Origin: Deroplatys truncata
Lineage: Eukaryota; Arthropoda; Insecta; Mantodea; Mantidae
Length of the DNA stretch: 64,000 nt
Direction: 5' to 3'
Assembly: GCA_030765065.1 (NCBI GenBank)
Contig: CM060987.1
Location: forward strand, 69,326,557 to 69,390,556
The notes under the pieces are model-generated. The model was not told the origin of the DNA. It did not search any database and saw only the letters and a list, made by a program, of their open reading frames with translations. Positions 1 through 10,749 of the stretch are shown one piece after another. The position numbers and the translations under genes are program-made. The stretch's first letter is position 1; every line of letters begins with the position of its first letter.

Positions 1-1546
1 TACTTACTTTTTCATGTGTTAGTGTTGTTACTACATAGTTTCCTACCCGTACCAGACCCTGATAAGTTATACATGCTCTATCATAAACCCATACAACAGC
101 AGCCATGGCAAGAAGGAAACAGAACATAATTGATAATTTAATAGCAACAACTAAAACACTACGATAATCATCAGAAGTAATATAGTAATTCAAATATTAA
201 TATATCGACCTGAGAACCTACTGCGAGTTAGGCTACCAGCAACGAGGAGTCTATCGCTCCATTTGTAAACTTCAACCTTGAAAAACAATTTACAGTCACG
301 TCATCAGAGTATGCATTTCATCAACCTAACAATCTACGAAGCCTTTGATGTAACCCAGCACTTCCAGTTCTGGGCTACATCAAAGAATGAGTTTTGGTGG
401 TCTGCTCAATAAACCTACAGTACTGAATGTTTCCTTCAGAAACAAAATTACAACAAAATTCAAAACCCAGATTGAAATCGCTGTGTAAAGCGACACAGAA
501 ATAGTACATTGTGGATAAAGGAAACTCTAATACATTCACAATGTTTTGTGGGGATTAATGCCACAGTTTGGCCAAAGAAATATGGTTTTGCTTCTTTCCA
601 ACTCTGTGATGTAAAATGTATAAAGCTTTAAAATGAATTGGCTTTGGAATACTCACTATTATTTAGTTATCCTCCAAGTTTTAGTGAAAACCGTCAAAAT
701 AGGTGTTGTTGCTGTCTAAATTATTAAATTTAGACAGCAATTGTTCCAGAGAAATATTGTCCGACTTTCTTTCAATTTCTAAAATATAAATATAAGTTTT
801 TCTTCGGCTTTACGTGATTAACATTACCTGAATCATTTCCTCGAAGGTGAGACCACAGGCAGAGGAAGCTTTTAAAGGGAAACTTGAGATGCCCCAAAAT
901 GTTGAAATGATTGTATACTCTAGAACGTCTTGATTATTCTTTATAATGTCCTTCGCGCAGGCAGCCTAGTTGGTGAGAAATGTCCTTCACGGAGTTGGTT
1001 ATGAAATACTTAAAAGCTTTATATGGGAACTTGAGGCGAATGCTTAAGTAAGCAGAGCGACACGATTACTTTATTTAAATCCCATGGAGTTTTCTGGAGT
1101 TCGCATGCTCAACCCTGACCTGCCATACCGGCATCGCTGTTAAACTTGTAGGTTAGACCGTTTCCCTCTGCTAATTGATATGCTAATGCTTTCAAATCTT
1201 TCATCTTTGGATCAAAAAACCTACTTTCCATTGATTTTAAACAAACTATAAATTCATTCTCTTATTTAGGAGTGAAAACACCCTTAAATTATACTTTCGA
1301 CTTATGTGTTTGTAATCATTATCTTTCTTCTTTGTGTATTATTCCGAAGGGGATTTCGGTTTCGTCAAGCTGATGAGACGCCTTTTAAAATCCAATTTTA
1401 TGTAAAATAACCGCCTGCATTGCCAGTTCCATTGAATCCTATCCAATTCTTGCCCATTGGTTTTCTTTACGTAATTTCTCACCATCTGGAATGGCAAAAC
1501 AACATCTTTTTAAAGGTCGTCCTTTAATCGGGTACGTCATATCGGA
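1..1546. other. unassigned intergenic DNA
   Basis: AT-rich sequence on both strands. I recognise no gene, inverted-repeat element or tRNA-like head. Open frames are short and do not resemble a known protein. Confidence 0.5.
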
Positions 1547-1755
1547 GGGTGAATGAACGAAATGGTTGAAATGATGCTCAAATGGGCCGGCGGTTCCTCG
1601 AGCTTAGAGTTACCCAACATTCATATTCTCAGGATAAGGAAACCCCCCGAAAAACCGTATCGAGGTAACTCACTCCAACAGAGATTTGAACTGGAAATAC
1701 CTTGAATGTCAGGCAGACAAGCTAATCCCAAACCACGGAGATGGGTAAAGAAAAT
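1547..1755 (-). repeat. tRNA-headed SINE, family C
   Basis: Read on the minus strand, a tRNA-like segment with a B-box-like AGTTCAAATC is followed by a body with GTGAGTTACC, a TTTCCTTATCC stretch and CCCATTTGAG, ending in TTCGTTCATTCAC. The same order of motifs recurs at 54512-54715, also on minus, which is what makes it a dispersed family and not a chance tRNA-like stretch. Exact ends and target duplication were not resolved. Confidence 0.65.
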
Positions 1756-2440
1756 ATTGTATATATTCTTATCGTAACAAAATTTGGTGAGGCGGAAGGG
1801 ATAACATTCGTTCCATCCCATTTCGTTCCTCCCCACAGCTGCACACTGGGATAGAAATTTTACCGGTTTCAAAACACGATCAGTTTAGCAAACAATTTCA
1901 TAAAACTATGCCTAATTGCATGTGTTATAAGTGCAAATAGGATTTAGGATATAACGGTAATCGATTTACCTTTAGTGAAAATTCATCAAACGTTACAAAA
2001 AAGCTCGAAAAAACGTCAACAACCGTTCACCCTAAAACTTCCTTCCAAGCCAAATTAAAATTGCAGCTTCTTCCCGACTTGTTAACGTAGTTCCGCTTAT
2101 TTCCGCTAGGTTTCAGCTCCAACAATTAGTAAAATAATGATCTCCCGTCCTATCCCGAGTTCCCCCACAGCCCAAATTATCTTCTGTGTCATTTTCATAT
2201 TTTTCCTGCACATTGCATAAAATGGATAAAGACGTGTGTACGATAGTGATTCTGTCTAATGTTAGTACCAGAATGGAACTGACTGTCTGGTTATCTTTTT
2301 GGATAATTATTAAAAGTAAGAGATAATATAACAAAGATTCACTTCGTCACTGATTATTCCCCAAAATGCAACACACAGATTCATTTACGAATTTAATAAT
2401 AAACGCTAGTTTTATTGTCACAATAAATGTTTGAATGCCT
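1756..2440. other. unassigned intergenic DNA
   Basis: No recognised gene. A minus-strand frame at 2113-2334 ends in residues of the kind often produced when tRNA-derived SINE DNA is translated. Not called as coding. Confidence 0.4.
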
Positions 2441-2445
2441 TTTAC

Positions 2446-3245
2446 CTATTTTCAAATACAGCTGCACCTTTTGCGTAATGTTCTATTTTTTGCAAAATAA
2501 GCCTGGGATTACCAAGACGTTCACCGAATGGAGTAGCACAAGTAGAACTAGGAAGGGTGGGAGCTAAAGGCAAACTGGTAGGAAGGGCAATGAGATACTG
2601 GTTCATAATAAAGCTACTGGAGGAAAATGAGACACTAAAGCAATGCTTGGTTGTACAGGAGAAAATAGGAGAAAAATAAACTTGGATCCACAATGTACAG
2701 ACAACATTGGAATAAATAGGAATGGGGGAAACATGGGCAGAAAGAAACAAGAAAAGTAAGGGTTTCTGGAAAAAGAATAGAAAAAGAGTGGAGGATATTG
2801 ACAAGCAAGAAATTATTAGTAATTTCAAGGAAAAAGGTCATTAATAGATTATAGATATTTCAAAACGGAATGGGGAAAAGAGAGATACATCGAAGTATGC
2901 CACAAAGAGGCCAGTATGGGGTATGCAAGGGCGAGGACAGGTGTAATGAATTTAAGTGGTCTAACAGGGAGAAGAAGAAGGGAGAGATGTACTTCATGTA
3001 ATGAATTACATGACAATTGACATTATATTCTGGAATGCGAGGACGCGGATATACGAAGAGAGAATTGAATACTATAGAAATGGAAAAATTTACCAATAGA
3101 GCTAAAAGTTAGAAAGATTTTGAATACAAGATCAAATGAATATATAGAGAAAGCAGAAAACATTTAGGAAACATTAGGTTAAAGTGGTTAAAAGTTGTGA
3201 AGCAAATTGGAGAAAATACGGGAAAAGGATAACAAGACAAAAAAG
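2446..3245 (+). pseudogene. LINE ORF2 C-terminal relic (Jockey/I-type)
   Basis: Broken plus-strand translation resembles the end of non-LTR retrotransposon ORF2. First comes a segment like the conserved ILGLPRSTPNAAVYLELGR region (here SLGLPRRSPNGVAQVELGR, near 2490-2560). About 130 codons later, near 2930-3060, there is a cysteine/histidine knuckle: RCTSCNELHDN, then HYILEC. Stops and at least one frame change break it, so it is dead. Downstream DNA up to an (ATTC)n-like run near 4056-4075 may be its 3' UTR and tail, split by the mariner at 3288-3973; that part is inference. Minus-strand frames over this region are shadows. Confidence 0.6.
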
Positions 3246-3287
3246 TAAATATTACTTCCCCATTATATATACAACGGAATGTTAAAT

Positions 3288-3973
3288 CGAGGGTAATCCA
3301 GAAAGTCCCAGACGTTTTGAAATAAACAATTAACAAAATGCAAATATCAACGTTTATTGTCTACATTTGAAAGGTACACTTTTAAGCTATTTTTCTACAT
3401 AATCGCCATTCAAATTGAGGCATTTATCATACCGTGGCACAAGTTTTTCAATACCCTCTCTGTAGAAATCTGCCGCCTGTGACTTCAACCACTGGTTTAC
3501 ACCGGCATGCAGTTCAGCGTCAGTATGAAAGCATCAATTTGATGCACCAAACTCCGTGAAATTTGGGGAAAATGTTCCGAAAGTTCTGTAATCGTGAAAC
3601 GACGATTTTCACGAATTTTGACATTGATTTGCATTGACAGCTCATCAATGGTATGACCATTTTTAAAATCAATGCACCATTGCCTGACTCGGTTTGCACT
3701 CATTATTCCCTGCCCGTAAACATCACAAAGTTGACGATAAATTTCAATTAGTTTGTTCTTTTTAGCCAACCGCACTTCATAAGTGGCGGAACTTTCTATT
3801 GCAGCGCACATTTTAACAACTCACAGAGAGCACAGTAAGGAAGGCACAGTCCTCACGCTACCACAGCTAGATGCGTACTGAATGTAGGAACGTTTTGACA
3901 CCAAGATGGTGGCTCTAGCCCCACTCATCGCCACGATAGGCCAAAATGTCTGGGACTTTCTGGACTGCCCTCG
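3288..3973 (-). mobile_element. mariner internal-deletion derivative
   Basis: Inverted termini are clear: the left end CGAGGGTAATCCAGAAAGTC matches the reverse complement of the right end at about 24 of 26 positions. A TA follows the right end (3974-3975); the left flank reads AT, so that copy of the duplication has probably changed. At about 686 bp it is roughly half a full mariner (about 1.3 kb). It keeps the transposase N-terminal part and the far right UTR and lacks the catalytic region, so it could only have moved using another copy's transposase. Confidence 0.88.
3497..3811 (-). pseudogene. mariner transposase, N-terminal part only
   Basis: A frame of 104 residues begins MCAAIESSATYEVRLAKKNK and contains IHRQL-like IYRQLCDVYG, a VRQWCIDFKNG helix-turn-helix segment, and NRRFTITELSEHFPQISRS. 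These are the paired-like DNA-binding domain and linker of mariner transposases. Nothing of the D,D,D catalytic domain follows: after about residue 92 the frame runs into unrelated sequence at the deletion junction. The frame is open but encodes at most a DNA-binding fragment. Whether it is expressed is unknown. Confidence 0.85.
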
Positions 3974-3975
3974 TA

Positions 3976-5148
3976 TAAGGAAAAGGGAAATAATAAGCAA
4001 CTTCATTGTATTGTAAACATTGTAGAAATTGCATGTAAGTACAAAGTAGACTAAAAATAATTCATTCATTCAAATACATAAAGTTCTACAAAGTTTTCCG
4101 AAAATCATTCCTTTGAACGTTGTCGATTTTAATGCTAATACTCCCTTAAAGTTAAGTAATTATACAGGGTACATTTTAATTTCTAATTCTGGAGTTTTGA
4201 CAGCTAGTCCCGTCTTCTGCGCATATAGGTTGCTGGACCAATGAACTTTTGGTGAGGGAAGTATGGAAGGAGTAGGTGTCAAGGGCAGGATACTAGAATT
4301 AACGGGATGGTCGTTTGTGTTACTTCATAAAATACATGTGATGTTCTTTAATAGACCACAGGTAGAAGCCTACATAACTTTGGTCAGGTAACAGGTGATT
4401 GTGGATTCCTTGAGATTAAAGGAACACCAAAGATCCGTTGGTCATTGTAGCTATATATTATGACCTACTGCATCATATTGAAAGTAGCCAAAACTCAAAC
4501 TGCATAGAGTTGATTTTATCAGGAATTCAAAATTACGCTGTTGAAGAATACATATATGTACATATCACTTCATGAGTCATTCTTATGACCACAATAGTCT
4601 GTAATACTCGAAATTTGACCACACATCGTCAGGGACAACAATGTGGATGCTTAGGTCTTATTATAAGTTACAGTTTTATAAAAGGATGCTGAATAAGAAT
4701 TATAATGCATTAAAATGGAACGAGTTATATGCTTCACACTGTGCATGGTAGTCATTTTGTCGACTGACACGTTTACATTTGAATGTTCCTCATAATTATT
4801 AAGGAAGAGTTATAAGATATCATACAGTCATTTAGAGGAACATTAGTGAATAATAGTGTACACTCCGTGGCATGCAACACAAGTTCTTTAGATGTACATC
4901 GCGTGCAGTATGTGGATTAAACCTTTTGGGTAAATGCAATAAGTTCACAGACAATCATTTCCCAACCTCATTAGTGCACCAAAAGACATGAAAAATTATG
5001 GTAATTATTGTATTCTACCTCAATTATAATGAAAACCATGTCTGAAATTATGGTTAATTTGCTAAGTCTCTCAATGCAAACTAAATAATAAATATGAAAA
5101 ACAGAAATTAGCAGGAAAAGGTTATTAGTAGACAGTATATTTATTCAT
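3976..5148. other. possible LINE 3' tail, then unassigned DNA
   Basis: 3976-4075 may continue the LINE interrupted by the mariner and ends in ATTC repeats. From about 4080 to 5148 I see no gene or recognised repeat. Confidence 0.35.
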
Positions 5149-5152
5149 TACA

Positions 5153-5652
5153 CAGGGTTATTCAAAAAGAAGGAACAGACTTTAAATATTTATTTCTAAT
5201 GAATAACAATAGATGGCAACACGTGTATACATCACTAAATAGGGAAAGGTTCAAAGTTTTATTTTATGTGTTCAAAATGAACACCATTTGTTATGCGAGG
5301 ACGACCAGTGCGTTTCCGTTTGCATACGTAACCATTTTCCACGAATTATTGTATCAATTGTAAATTTTTTATGACGAGGCGGTTCGTTGTTGAACTTACA
5401 ACCAAATGCACGCTGCAATGAAACAATGGATTCACTCTTTGCATAATGCAACACATAAAACGACTTTTCCTGTGGCGTCGCCATTTTCTCGTAAACAAAC
5501 ACAGCGCCGCTGTAGGCACCGAATGGATCTAATAGGTGGGGCTTAAAACTTTAAACTTTCTTCTATTCAATGATGTGTTGTGTGTGTCGCTATATATTGA
5601 TGCTCATTAAAAATGAACATTTAAAATCTGTTCCTTCTTTTTGAATAACCTG
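5153..5652 (-). mobile_element. MITE-like Tc1/mariner derivative, copy 1
   Basis: About 500 bp with ends CAGGGTTATTCAAAAAGAAG and the inverted counterpart of the same sequence; similarity between the arms runs inward for many tens of bases. TA follows the right end (5653-5654); the left 2 bp read CA. The 429-bp element at 14042-14470 is a second copy of the same family, which confirms the boundaries. The minus strand retains the beginning of a transposase frame. Confidence 0.85.
5272..5502 (-). pseudogene. transposase N-terminal helix-turn-helix fragment
   Basis: The frame begins MFVYEKMATPQEKSFYVLHY and reads on through SESIVSLQRAFGCKFNNEPP. This resembles the DNA-binding start (DUF4817-type helix-turn-helix) of IS630/Tc1-mariner transposases common in insect genomes. 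A frameshift near residue 48 (after PPRHK) loses the expected continuation, and no catalytic domain follows before the right terminus. It is a remnant inside a non-autonomous element. Confidence 0.7.
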
Positions 5653-5654
5653 TA

Positions 5655-5994
5655 TTTTCAACTTTAAAACTTCTTCAGAAGTTTTAAGTGTATGTAATGG
5701 TACCTTTCAAATAAGTATTGGAGCGTAAGTATCGGAGCAGATCATAGTGAAGTTAACTGATTAGCTTCGTAACAACATCAGAATTAATAGTCTATTAAAG
5801 CTACAGTGTATTATACTTAAGTGAAAATGATCGTATATGTAAATTTTAATAACATTTTGTACACAAACTAAACTCTGCTAAGCTGACTGAGAATATGAAG
5901 CCGCCGAACAGCGTAACAAGTAGCTTTATTTAATTTAAATAGTGATTAACGCCCGCTCTTGCATTATACGGCACTACAGGCGGTGCCACTGGTG
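5655..5994. other. unassigned intergenic DNA
   Basis: No gene or recognised repeat seen. Confidence 0.4.
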
Positions 5995-6185
5995 ATACAT
6001 GAAATGAAATGGTAATTGGGAAAGGAAGTTTGGGAAGGAAACGTTCCTTAGAGTACCTCCCCGGCATATGCAGTTACCTTAAAAAACCTTGAGTCAAGGA
6101 GGACATCCTGGCAGAATTTGAACAGCAGACCACGTGTTCACGAGTCCGTCCCTTAACATCTCGGCTACCCGTGTCGGCAAGTAGT
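5995..6185 (-). repeat. tRNA-headed SINE (degenerate)
   Basis: On minus, GGGTAGCCGAGATGTTAAGG resembles an A-box region and CTGTTCAAATTC a B box. A body follows, ending in ATTTCATTTCATG, similar to the tails of other tRNA-headed repeats here. Boundaries are approximate. Confidence 0.5.
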
Positions 6186-6289
6186 TTTCTAAGCCTGTAC
6201 ATGTATATACAATTTAAAATGCTACATGTTAATATTTATTATTATTAATATTATTATAATCATCATTATCTTTTATGTTATTATTCAGA

Positions 6290-6640
6290 TTTACAATTGT
6301 TGATGCAGCTTGTTCGGCGAAATAACTCTTTTCCAGGTGTAAGATCTTCCCAATTTGCCTCTTCGCATTTCTTTAGTAAATTCTTCCATCCATGTAGCTC
6401 TTCGTCTTCCTGCTGATATTCATTTCAAGTTGCTGTACTCTTTCATCCTCCAAACGTCGAACATGTCCTACCAAGTTAATTCCTACAATGGATAAGATGA
6501 ATTACCAATGTTTGGTAATCCACACTTTTTCTAAGCTCTACATTTTTAATTTATCGAATGTGGAACATCCAGCAGATCTCTGAGGAAATCCATTTCTGCA
6601 AACTGTAGTTGAGATCTTAGTCTTTAATTTAATACCCGAA
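6290..6640 (-). pseudogene. LINE ORF2 3' relic (RTE-like)
   Basis: Minus-strand translation, with frame changes, gives FAEMDFLRDLLDV, then SAGCSTFDKLK, then LVGHVRRLEDERV, and a tail like EEANWEDLTPGKELF. The order (AEMxFLRR, then GHVxRMxxER, then a W-rich end) is that of the region downstream of reverse transcriptase in RTE-like LINEs, as in the relics at 28640-29030 and 32151-33364. No single open frame remains. Confidence 0.65.
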
Positions 6641-6979
6641 CTTCTGCTACTCCGTAACTGAAGTTTTCGTATTATTATTTTTGTGGGATAAAACAACAAA
6701 AGTAAATATCAATGTATAAAATAACACTAATACTACGTAAAAGATTTATCTTAATAAATGAGCCAATTACCTATAAAGCAATTTCCTTTAAAACTTTTAA
6801 AGAAAAGCTGATACTCTTGTCACTGGAGATTCTGCTTGAATAATAACTCCCGCATTTTGGATCTCATCCACTTACAGCTGAAATGTATTTAGGCAGCAAC
6901 TTACAATATTAGCAATAACAGTTTGATCGCTGTCGTAGTGGCATTTGGATTTTTTTTATAATATAGAGTTAACTGAAAA
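6641..6979. other. unassigned intergenic DNA
   Basis: No gene or recognised repeat seen. Confidence 0.4.
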
Positions 6980-7075
6980 ATCCAAAGCCATAGCCGTGAT
7001 TGGAACACGGTTCTCCCGCTCTCCGTGCGGTTGCTCTGATCATTGAGCTATGGGATGGACTTTATCGTTGGGCGC
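6960..7075 (-). repeat. tRNA-like SINE head, family B
   Basis: On minus, CCATAGCTCAATGATCAGAG begins a nearly complete tRNA fold: D-arm GCTC/GAGC, anticodon arm CCGC/GCGG with a 7-base loop, and T-arm CCGTG/CACGG with loop TTCCAAT. The acceptor strand pairs only if it overlaps the D stem, and position 33 is C instead of T, so this is not a functional tRNA gene. The downstream TTTTTCAGTTAACTC matches the SINE body at 7826-7955, placing it in the same family. Confidence 0.6.
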
Positions 7076-7712
7076 CATATTGGGATGGTCTTTGGGTGTT
7101 GTATTCATTGGACGCCTTAGTGGGACGGACTTTATTGCGTGTTTTATTTGTACGGTATGGGTTTGCAGGGGGAAAGGGAGGGGATTGGTGAAATATCGGA
7201 AGAGCATGGATATATGTAGGTTCTCTTAATCTCGGGTAGTGTTAACCGATGACATTAATATGGTTTTATACGTTTTATTCTGTCCTCCTTAAAGCCATTC
7301 CGAAATCGATCCGTCTACACAACTATGTTTAACGTCCGGCCACACAAATATATTGAACTACACCATCGCCAAATCAAGCTGTAGCCACATGATAGCCTGT
7401 GGTGTTTCACACGTCTGCTCACATCGGATTCCAGAGTACAAGTGCCTGTATTTACCCTTCGGTTCGCATTCCTGAAGGTTTCTTAACTCTAACTTACTGC
7501 CTGCCTTGTTTCGCCATGTGTAGTTATTACAATAGGAATGTTCGCCAGCATTCCGATCCCCTAACGGTATGTTTACTTCCCGGCGTATACCTGCTCTGTA
7601 CAGTCTTATAAAAATATGTTACATGTTTCTACATTTATTTAGGTGATACGCAAATAAGACTTTATATATTATGGCTGCAGCATATCGCTTCAGGTACTGT
7701 AACAACATGCTA
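7076..7712. other. unassigned intergenic DNA
   Basis: Somewhat GC-richer than its surroundings around 7080-7600, with short open frames (for example 7000-7191 and 7399-7611, plus strand) that resemble no known protein. Confidence 0.35.
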
Positions 7713-7713
7713 A

Positions 7714-7829
7714 TGGGACATTAAATTTCCCAATTGATTCAATTTGTTTCTCAAATAGACCACCAAGACATCTCACTTGGTGGTTTATTTGAGAAACAAA
7801 TTGAATCAATTGGGAATTTAATGTCCCAT
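7714..7829. repeat. long near-perfect hairpin
   Basis: The left arm 7714-7767 and right arm 7776-7828 are reverse complements over about 53 bases, with one mismatch and one single-base indel, around an 8-base loop (ACATCTCA). Single-copy sequence related to one arm occurs at about 27140-27225, next to a tRNA-like SINE head as here. The simplest reading is an inverted duplication of the leading part of that repeat. Confidence 0.85.
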
Positions 7830-7955
7830 CGCCATGCTGTCACAGTAGCTTAATGCTTAGATGCAACCGTGTTCAAATCCCGGCCATGGCATTGAATTTT
7901 TCAGTTGACTCCATATTAAAAACCTGCCAAGACAAGGCTAAGGTCTCTAAAAAGT
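7826..7955 (+). repeat. tRNA-headed SINE, family B
   Basis: A tRNA-like stretch with B-box-like GTTCAAATCCC is followed by GGCATTGAATTTTTCAGTTG and a poly-A-like ATTAAAAA. The same head-body order occurs at 27200-27330 (plus) and 6960-7075 (minus). It abuts the hairpin at 7714-7829. Confidence 0.6.
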
Positions 7956-7959
7956 ACAA

Positions 7960-8790
7960 TTAATTTAAATTAATCATATACATAATTTAAAAAAATGGAT
8001 TTCTTCCAATGGATGTTTAACAACTGATCCTTTCAGCTATGGGGTGGTTGTTCTAGAATCTGATCTAACTTCACCAAATCATTCCTTAAGATATAAAGGG
8101 AAGGGAACACATGGAGGAGGCCACAAACCGTGAACTATGGTGTAGGCGGTATGTCCCCCGGAGAAAGACCCGAAGTGCAACCAATCCGGTAGGCGGCGCA
8201 CGCTAAGAAAATGTCTGACGTCGGTATTAGCTCTAACATTAGGAGGCAGCTGCTGGAGAGCAATTGAGAAACGGTCCCCGCAAGCCTGCAATGAAGGAGC
8301 CTTCGGACGGGACTAAACAGCCAGTCCAACTAAACCGAACACCAAGGAGAAAGAGCAAATTCCGTTGCAGGCTGCAGCCTTCAATTTCTGGTCCTGAAAC
8401 CCTGAAATGAAATAAAAAGGTAGCAAATGAGGGATAGGGAAATTCATGATGAGAAAAGTACAAAAAACGCAATGTCAAAATGGCCGATCCAATGGAAAAC
8501 GAACCCGAAATCTCACGGTTACCGCTTGTGCCATTTCGTTCGAAGACAAATTAACTTACAATCTAAACACACTCGGAAAATGCTCAGTATTTCGGTACAC
8601 TTCTTCAAAATTTCATCGTCCATAGATATTTCGTCCACGCTTGCTTGATCCACAGCCACTCGATCAAGACAGCCCATTGTTTGTCCAGAACTACTGGTTT
8701 ACGTCCAGAGATTTGGGCCGCATGTATTTGGTTTTGTTCACAAAGTGCGAAGGAAATGTCACCTGATTTTTTCTTGTATTTAAGACATTC
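7960..8790. other. unassigned, GC-moderate segment
   Basis: 8100-8400 is richer in G and C than its neighbours and carries overlapping short minus-strand frames, none recognisable. It may be an unrecognised retroposon. Part of 8560-8790 may continue the transposase relic described next. Confidence 0.35.
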
Positions 8791-8791
8791 A

Positions 8792-9052
8792 TCAAAGGGA
8801 AGATGTGTTCATGCACCACTCCGTGCATTGTATGTAACAGTAAAAAGATTCAGGGACCATCTTAAAAGTAACATCAGCGTATAAAGCATTACGAAACTGG
8901 TGTAGTGCAGCTGTGCCAAAGATTGTGAATCTACTTTCATCATCAGCACCAGAATTTAAGAGGAGAAATCGTTTATTATCAGGAGTAAATTTATTAGCAT
9001 CAGCACCAGAATCGAAAAGAAGCAATGGTTTGTTATCTAATTTAAAGCCATT
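8792..9052 (-). pseudogene. MULE-like transposase relic
   Basis: The minus frame contains RFLLLNSGADDESRFTIFGT, then ALYADVTFKMVPESFY. This resembles the FLLYDSG...RIIIFG...W(Y)ADGTFKxxPxLFxQLY stretch at the start of the MULE-type transposase region of insect FLYWCH-domain transposon proteins. The expected ADGTFK appears as ADVTFK. Upstream, LLLFDSGADANKFTPDNK looks like a repeat of the same segment, suggesting an internal tandem duplication of about 54 bp. The match is by motif only, and only this small part remains. Confidence 0.5.
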
Positions 9053-9965
9053 TGCGTGAGTATCTCAGCTTCTAACATATTATGTAGCACTAAAATTCAA
9101 TAAAACAGAATAAAATTTGAAATATTCCGTCCGGATATCGGGTTTTTTTAAACCAAGACTTAGATTGCAAATGTTATATCTTTATTTCTGTTTTCATCTT
9201 TTGTTACGTCACCATTTTACAGAAAATCTTGTAAACCAAGTAACTAAAAAGAAAAGAAAAAGAAAGTTAAAATAAAGGAAAAGAGTTAATAATTATATAT
9301 TAAAACAATTAATCACTAATTGCTGGAGACCAGCAATATAACATAACTGGTAACCAATTATTAAACTGTAATTAAAGGCATTTTATATTAATTTAATATT
9401 GTAAATTCTGCATAACGTTAGGTTTACATTTTACATGATTAATTTGCACTTTATTGTATCTATTGACTGTATCTATTGCAGTTGTATAACTGTCAGTAAA
9501 ATCGATTGATTCATTAATAAGTTGTTCTCCCCAATAAAAGTACTCCACTGATATTCAGAGGTATTCTTGCCTAGTATCTTAGTATTATCCCAATCTTTAA
9601 GACCCCTAAGTTTCTTTATATAATTTTTTTATTATAATGGCTATTATTATTTATTTTAACTCAACGATCACTTGTTCATTTAACAATTATGTATAGCATT
9701 AATTACAATTACTTCTCTCTCCAAGAATGTATGTTTCATATATACATAAAGGCTTTTAACTTTTCGTACTATTTACTTTCATTAAAACTAGCTTAAGAAA
9801 AATTACAAATTTAACTAAACTTTCCTCAAATTCTTATATACAATTGTTTAATATTTAAACCTTTGTAGTACTTCACTGTTAGTTTAATAATTAATAACAC
9901 CAGCAATTATGACTAATTACACTAATAACAGCTGATCTTTTGTTCATTTAGCAATTTTATATAAG
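9053..9965. other. unassigned AT-rich DNA
   Basis: Very AT-rich. No gene or recognised repeat seen. Confidence 0.4.
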
Positions 9966-9969
9966 ACTG

Positions 9970-10150
9970 CCTATGTGTTCTGGTAGTTAGGATAATTGCT
10001 TCCAAATCCGGACTTCCCGGATTCCATTCCCAGATGGAGTGTGGGAATTTTTCTGTAGCCAGGATTATTTCCCCATCCTTCCTAAAGTTTGGAAGTATGG
10101 CAGAGACAGTAGAAATATGTATGTGAATTTAATGAATTATAAAGAAAACC
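9970..10150 (+). repeat. tRNA-headed SINE candidate
   Basis: TGGTAGTTAGGATAATTGC resembles an A-box region and GGATTCCATTCCCAG a B box. The body contains GTGGGAATTTTTCTG. No second copy was seen in this window, so the family call is tentative. Confidence 0.45.
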
Positions 10151-10325
10151 CAAAGTAAAAACCCCAAAGATTAACACAATGGATAACGGTAAACATCATT
10201 GCCAATGGGCAACTGTTCCAAAGGCAAAAACCGCCCATATGACCTTAGCTGTTAAAGGCGGCATATAAATGGAACGAAAAAAAGTATATAGTATCTGTTT
10301 TAATTCTTCCAGTAATTTACGACTG

Positions 10326-10329
<4 letters not shown>

Positions 10330-10364
<35 letters not shown>
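10330..10364. repeat. (AT)n microsatellite
   Basis: About 17 uninterrupted AT units, 23 bases upstream of the foldback element at 10388. Confidence 0.95.
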
Positions 10365-10366
<2 letters not shown>

Positions 10367-10387
10367 CCTCTAATCTCTCTCTATATA

Positions 10388-10745
10388 CAGGTGGACTATT
10401 TAAGCTGAGACTGTACAAAATCTTCAAAACTAAGCGTTGTAGAAGGAAATGTCAGAATAAAAGCTGCTTGATATTATGGGGAAAAGTAAATGCCATTAGC
10501 CGTGTTTTGTTTGGAGCACGTTGTGATGGTCATTTTAGGGTCAACTTAATTCGACCCTAAATGTAGGTTACCATTTTAAAAAGTTAAATTGACTCTAAAA
10601 TGACCAATGTCTTCCAAATAAAACATGACTAATGGCATTTACTTTCCCCCCATAATATCAAGCAACAATTACTAAATACATTTCTTTCTATACAACGCTT
10701 AGTTTTGGAGACATTGTACAGTCTCAACTTAAATGGCCCACCCTG
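10388..10745. mobile_element. foldback MITE with ~170-bp arms
   Basis: Almost the whole 358 bp is an imperfect inverted repeat. The left arm from CAGGTGGACTATTTAAGCTG inward pairs with the right arm for about 170 bases around a short AT-rich centre. Shared blocks include CTGTACAA, AACTAAGCGTTGTA, TTGATATTATGGGG and AGTAAATGCCATTAG. TA precedes the left end; CA follows the right end. The CAGG...CCTG ends resemble those of the MITEs at 5153 and 14042, but the internal sequence differs. No coding capacity. Confidence 0.88.
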
Positions 10746-10749
10746 CATA

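Noticed and set aside
2442..3336. Minus-strand open frames of 68-128 codons.
   Set aside because: They are shadows of a plus-strand LINE ORF2 relic, whose motifs are recognisable in order; the minus frames are F/S/L-rich without motifs.
6983..7052. Functional tRNA gene on minus.
   Set aside because: Acceptor pairing works only by overlapping the D stem, position 33 is C, and the downstream sequence matches a SINE body.
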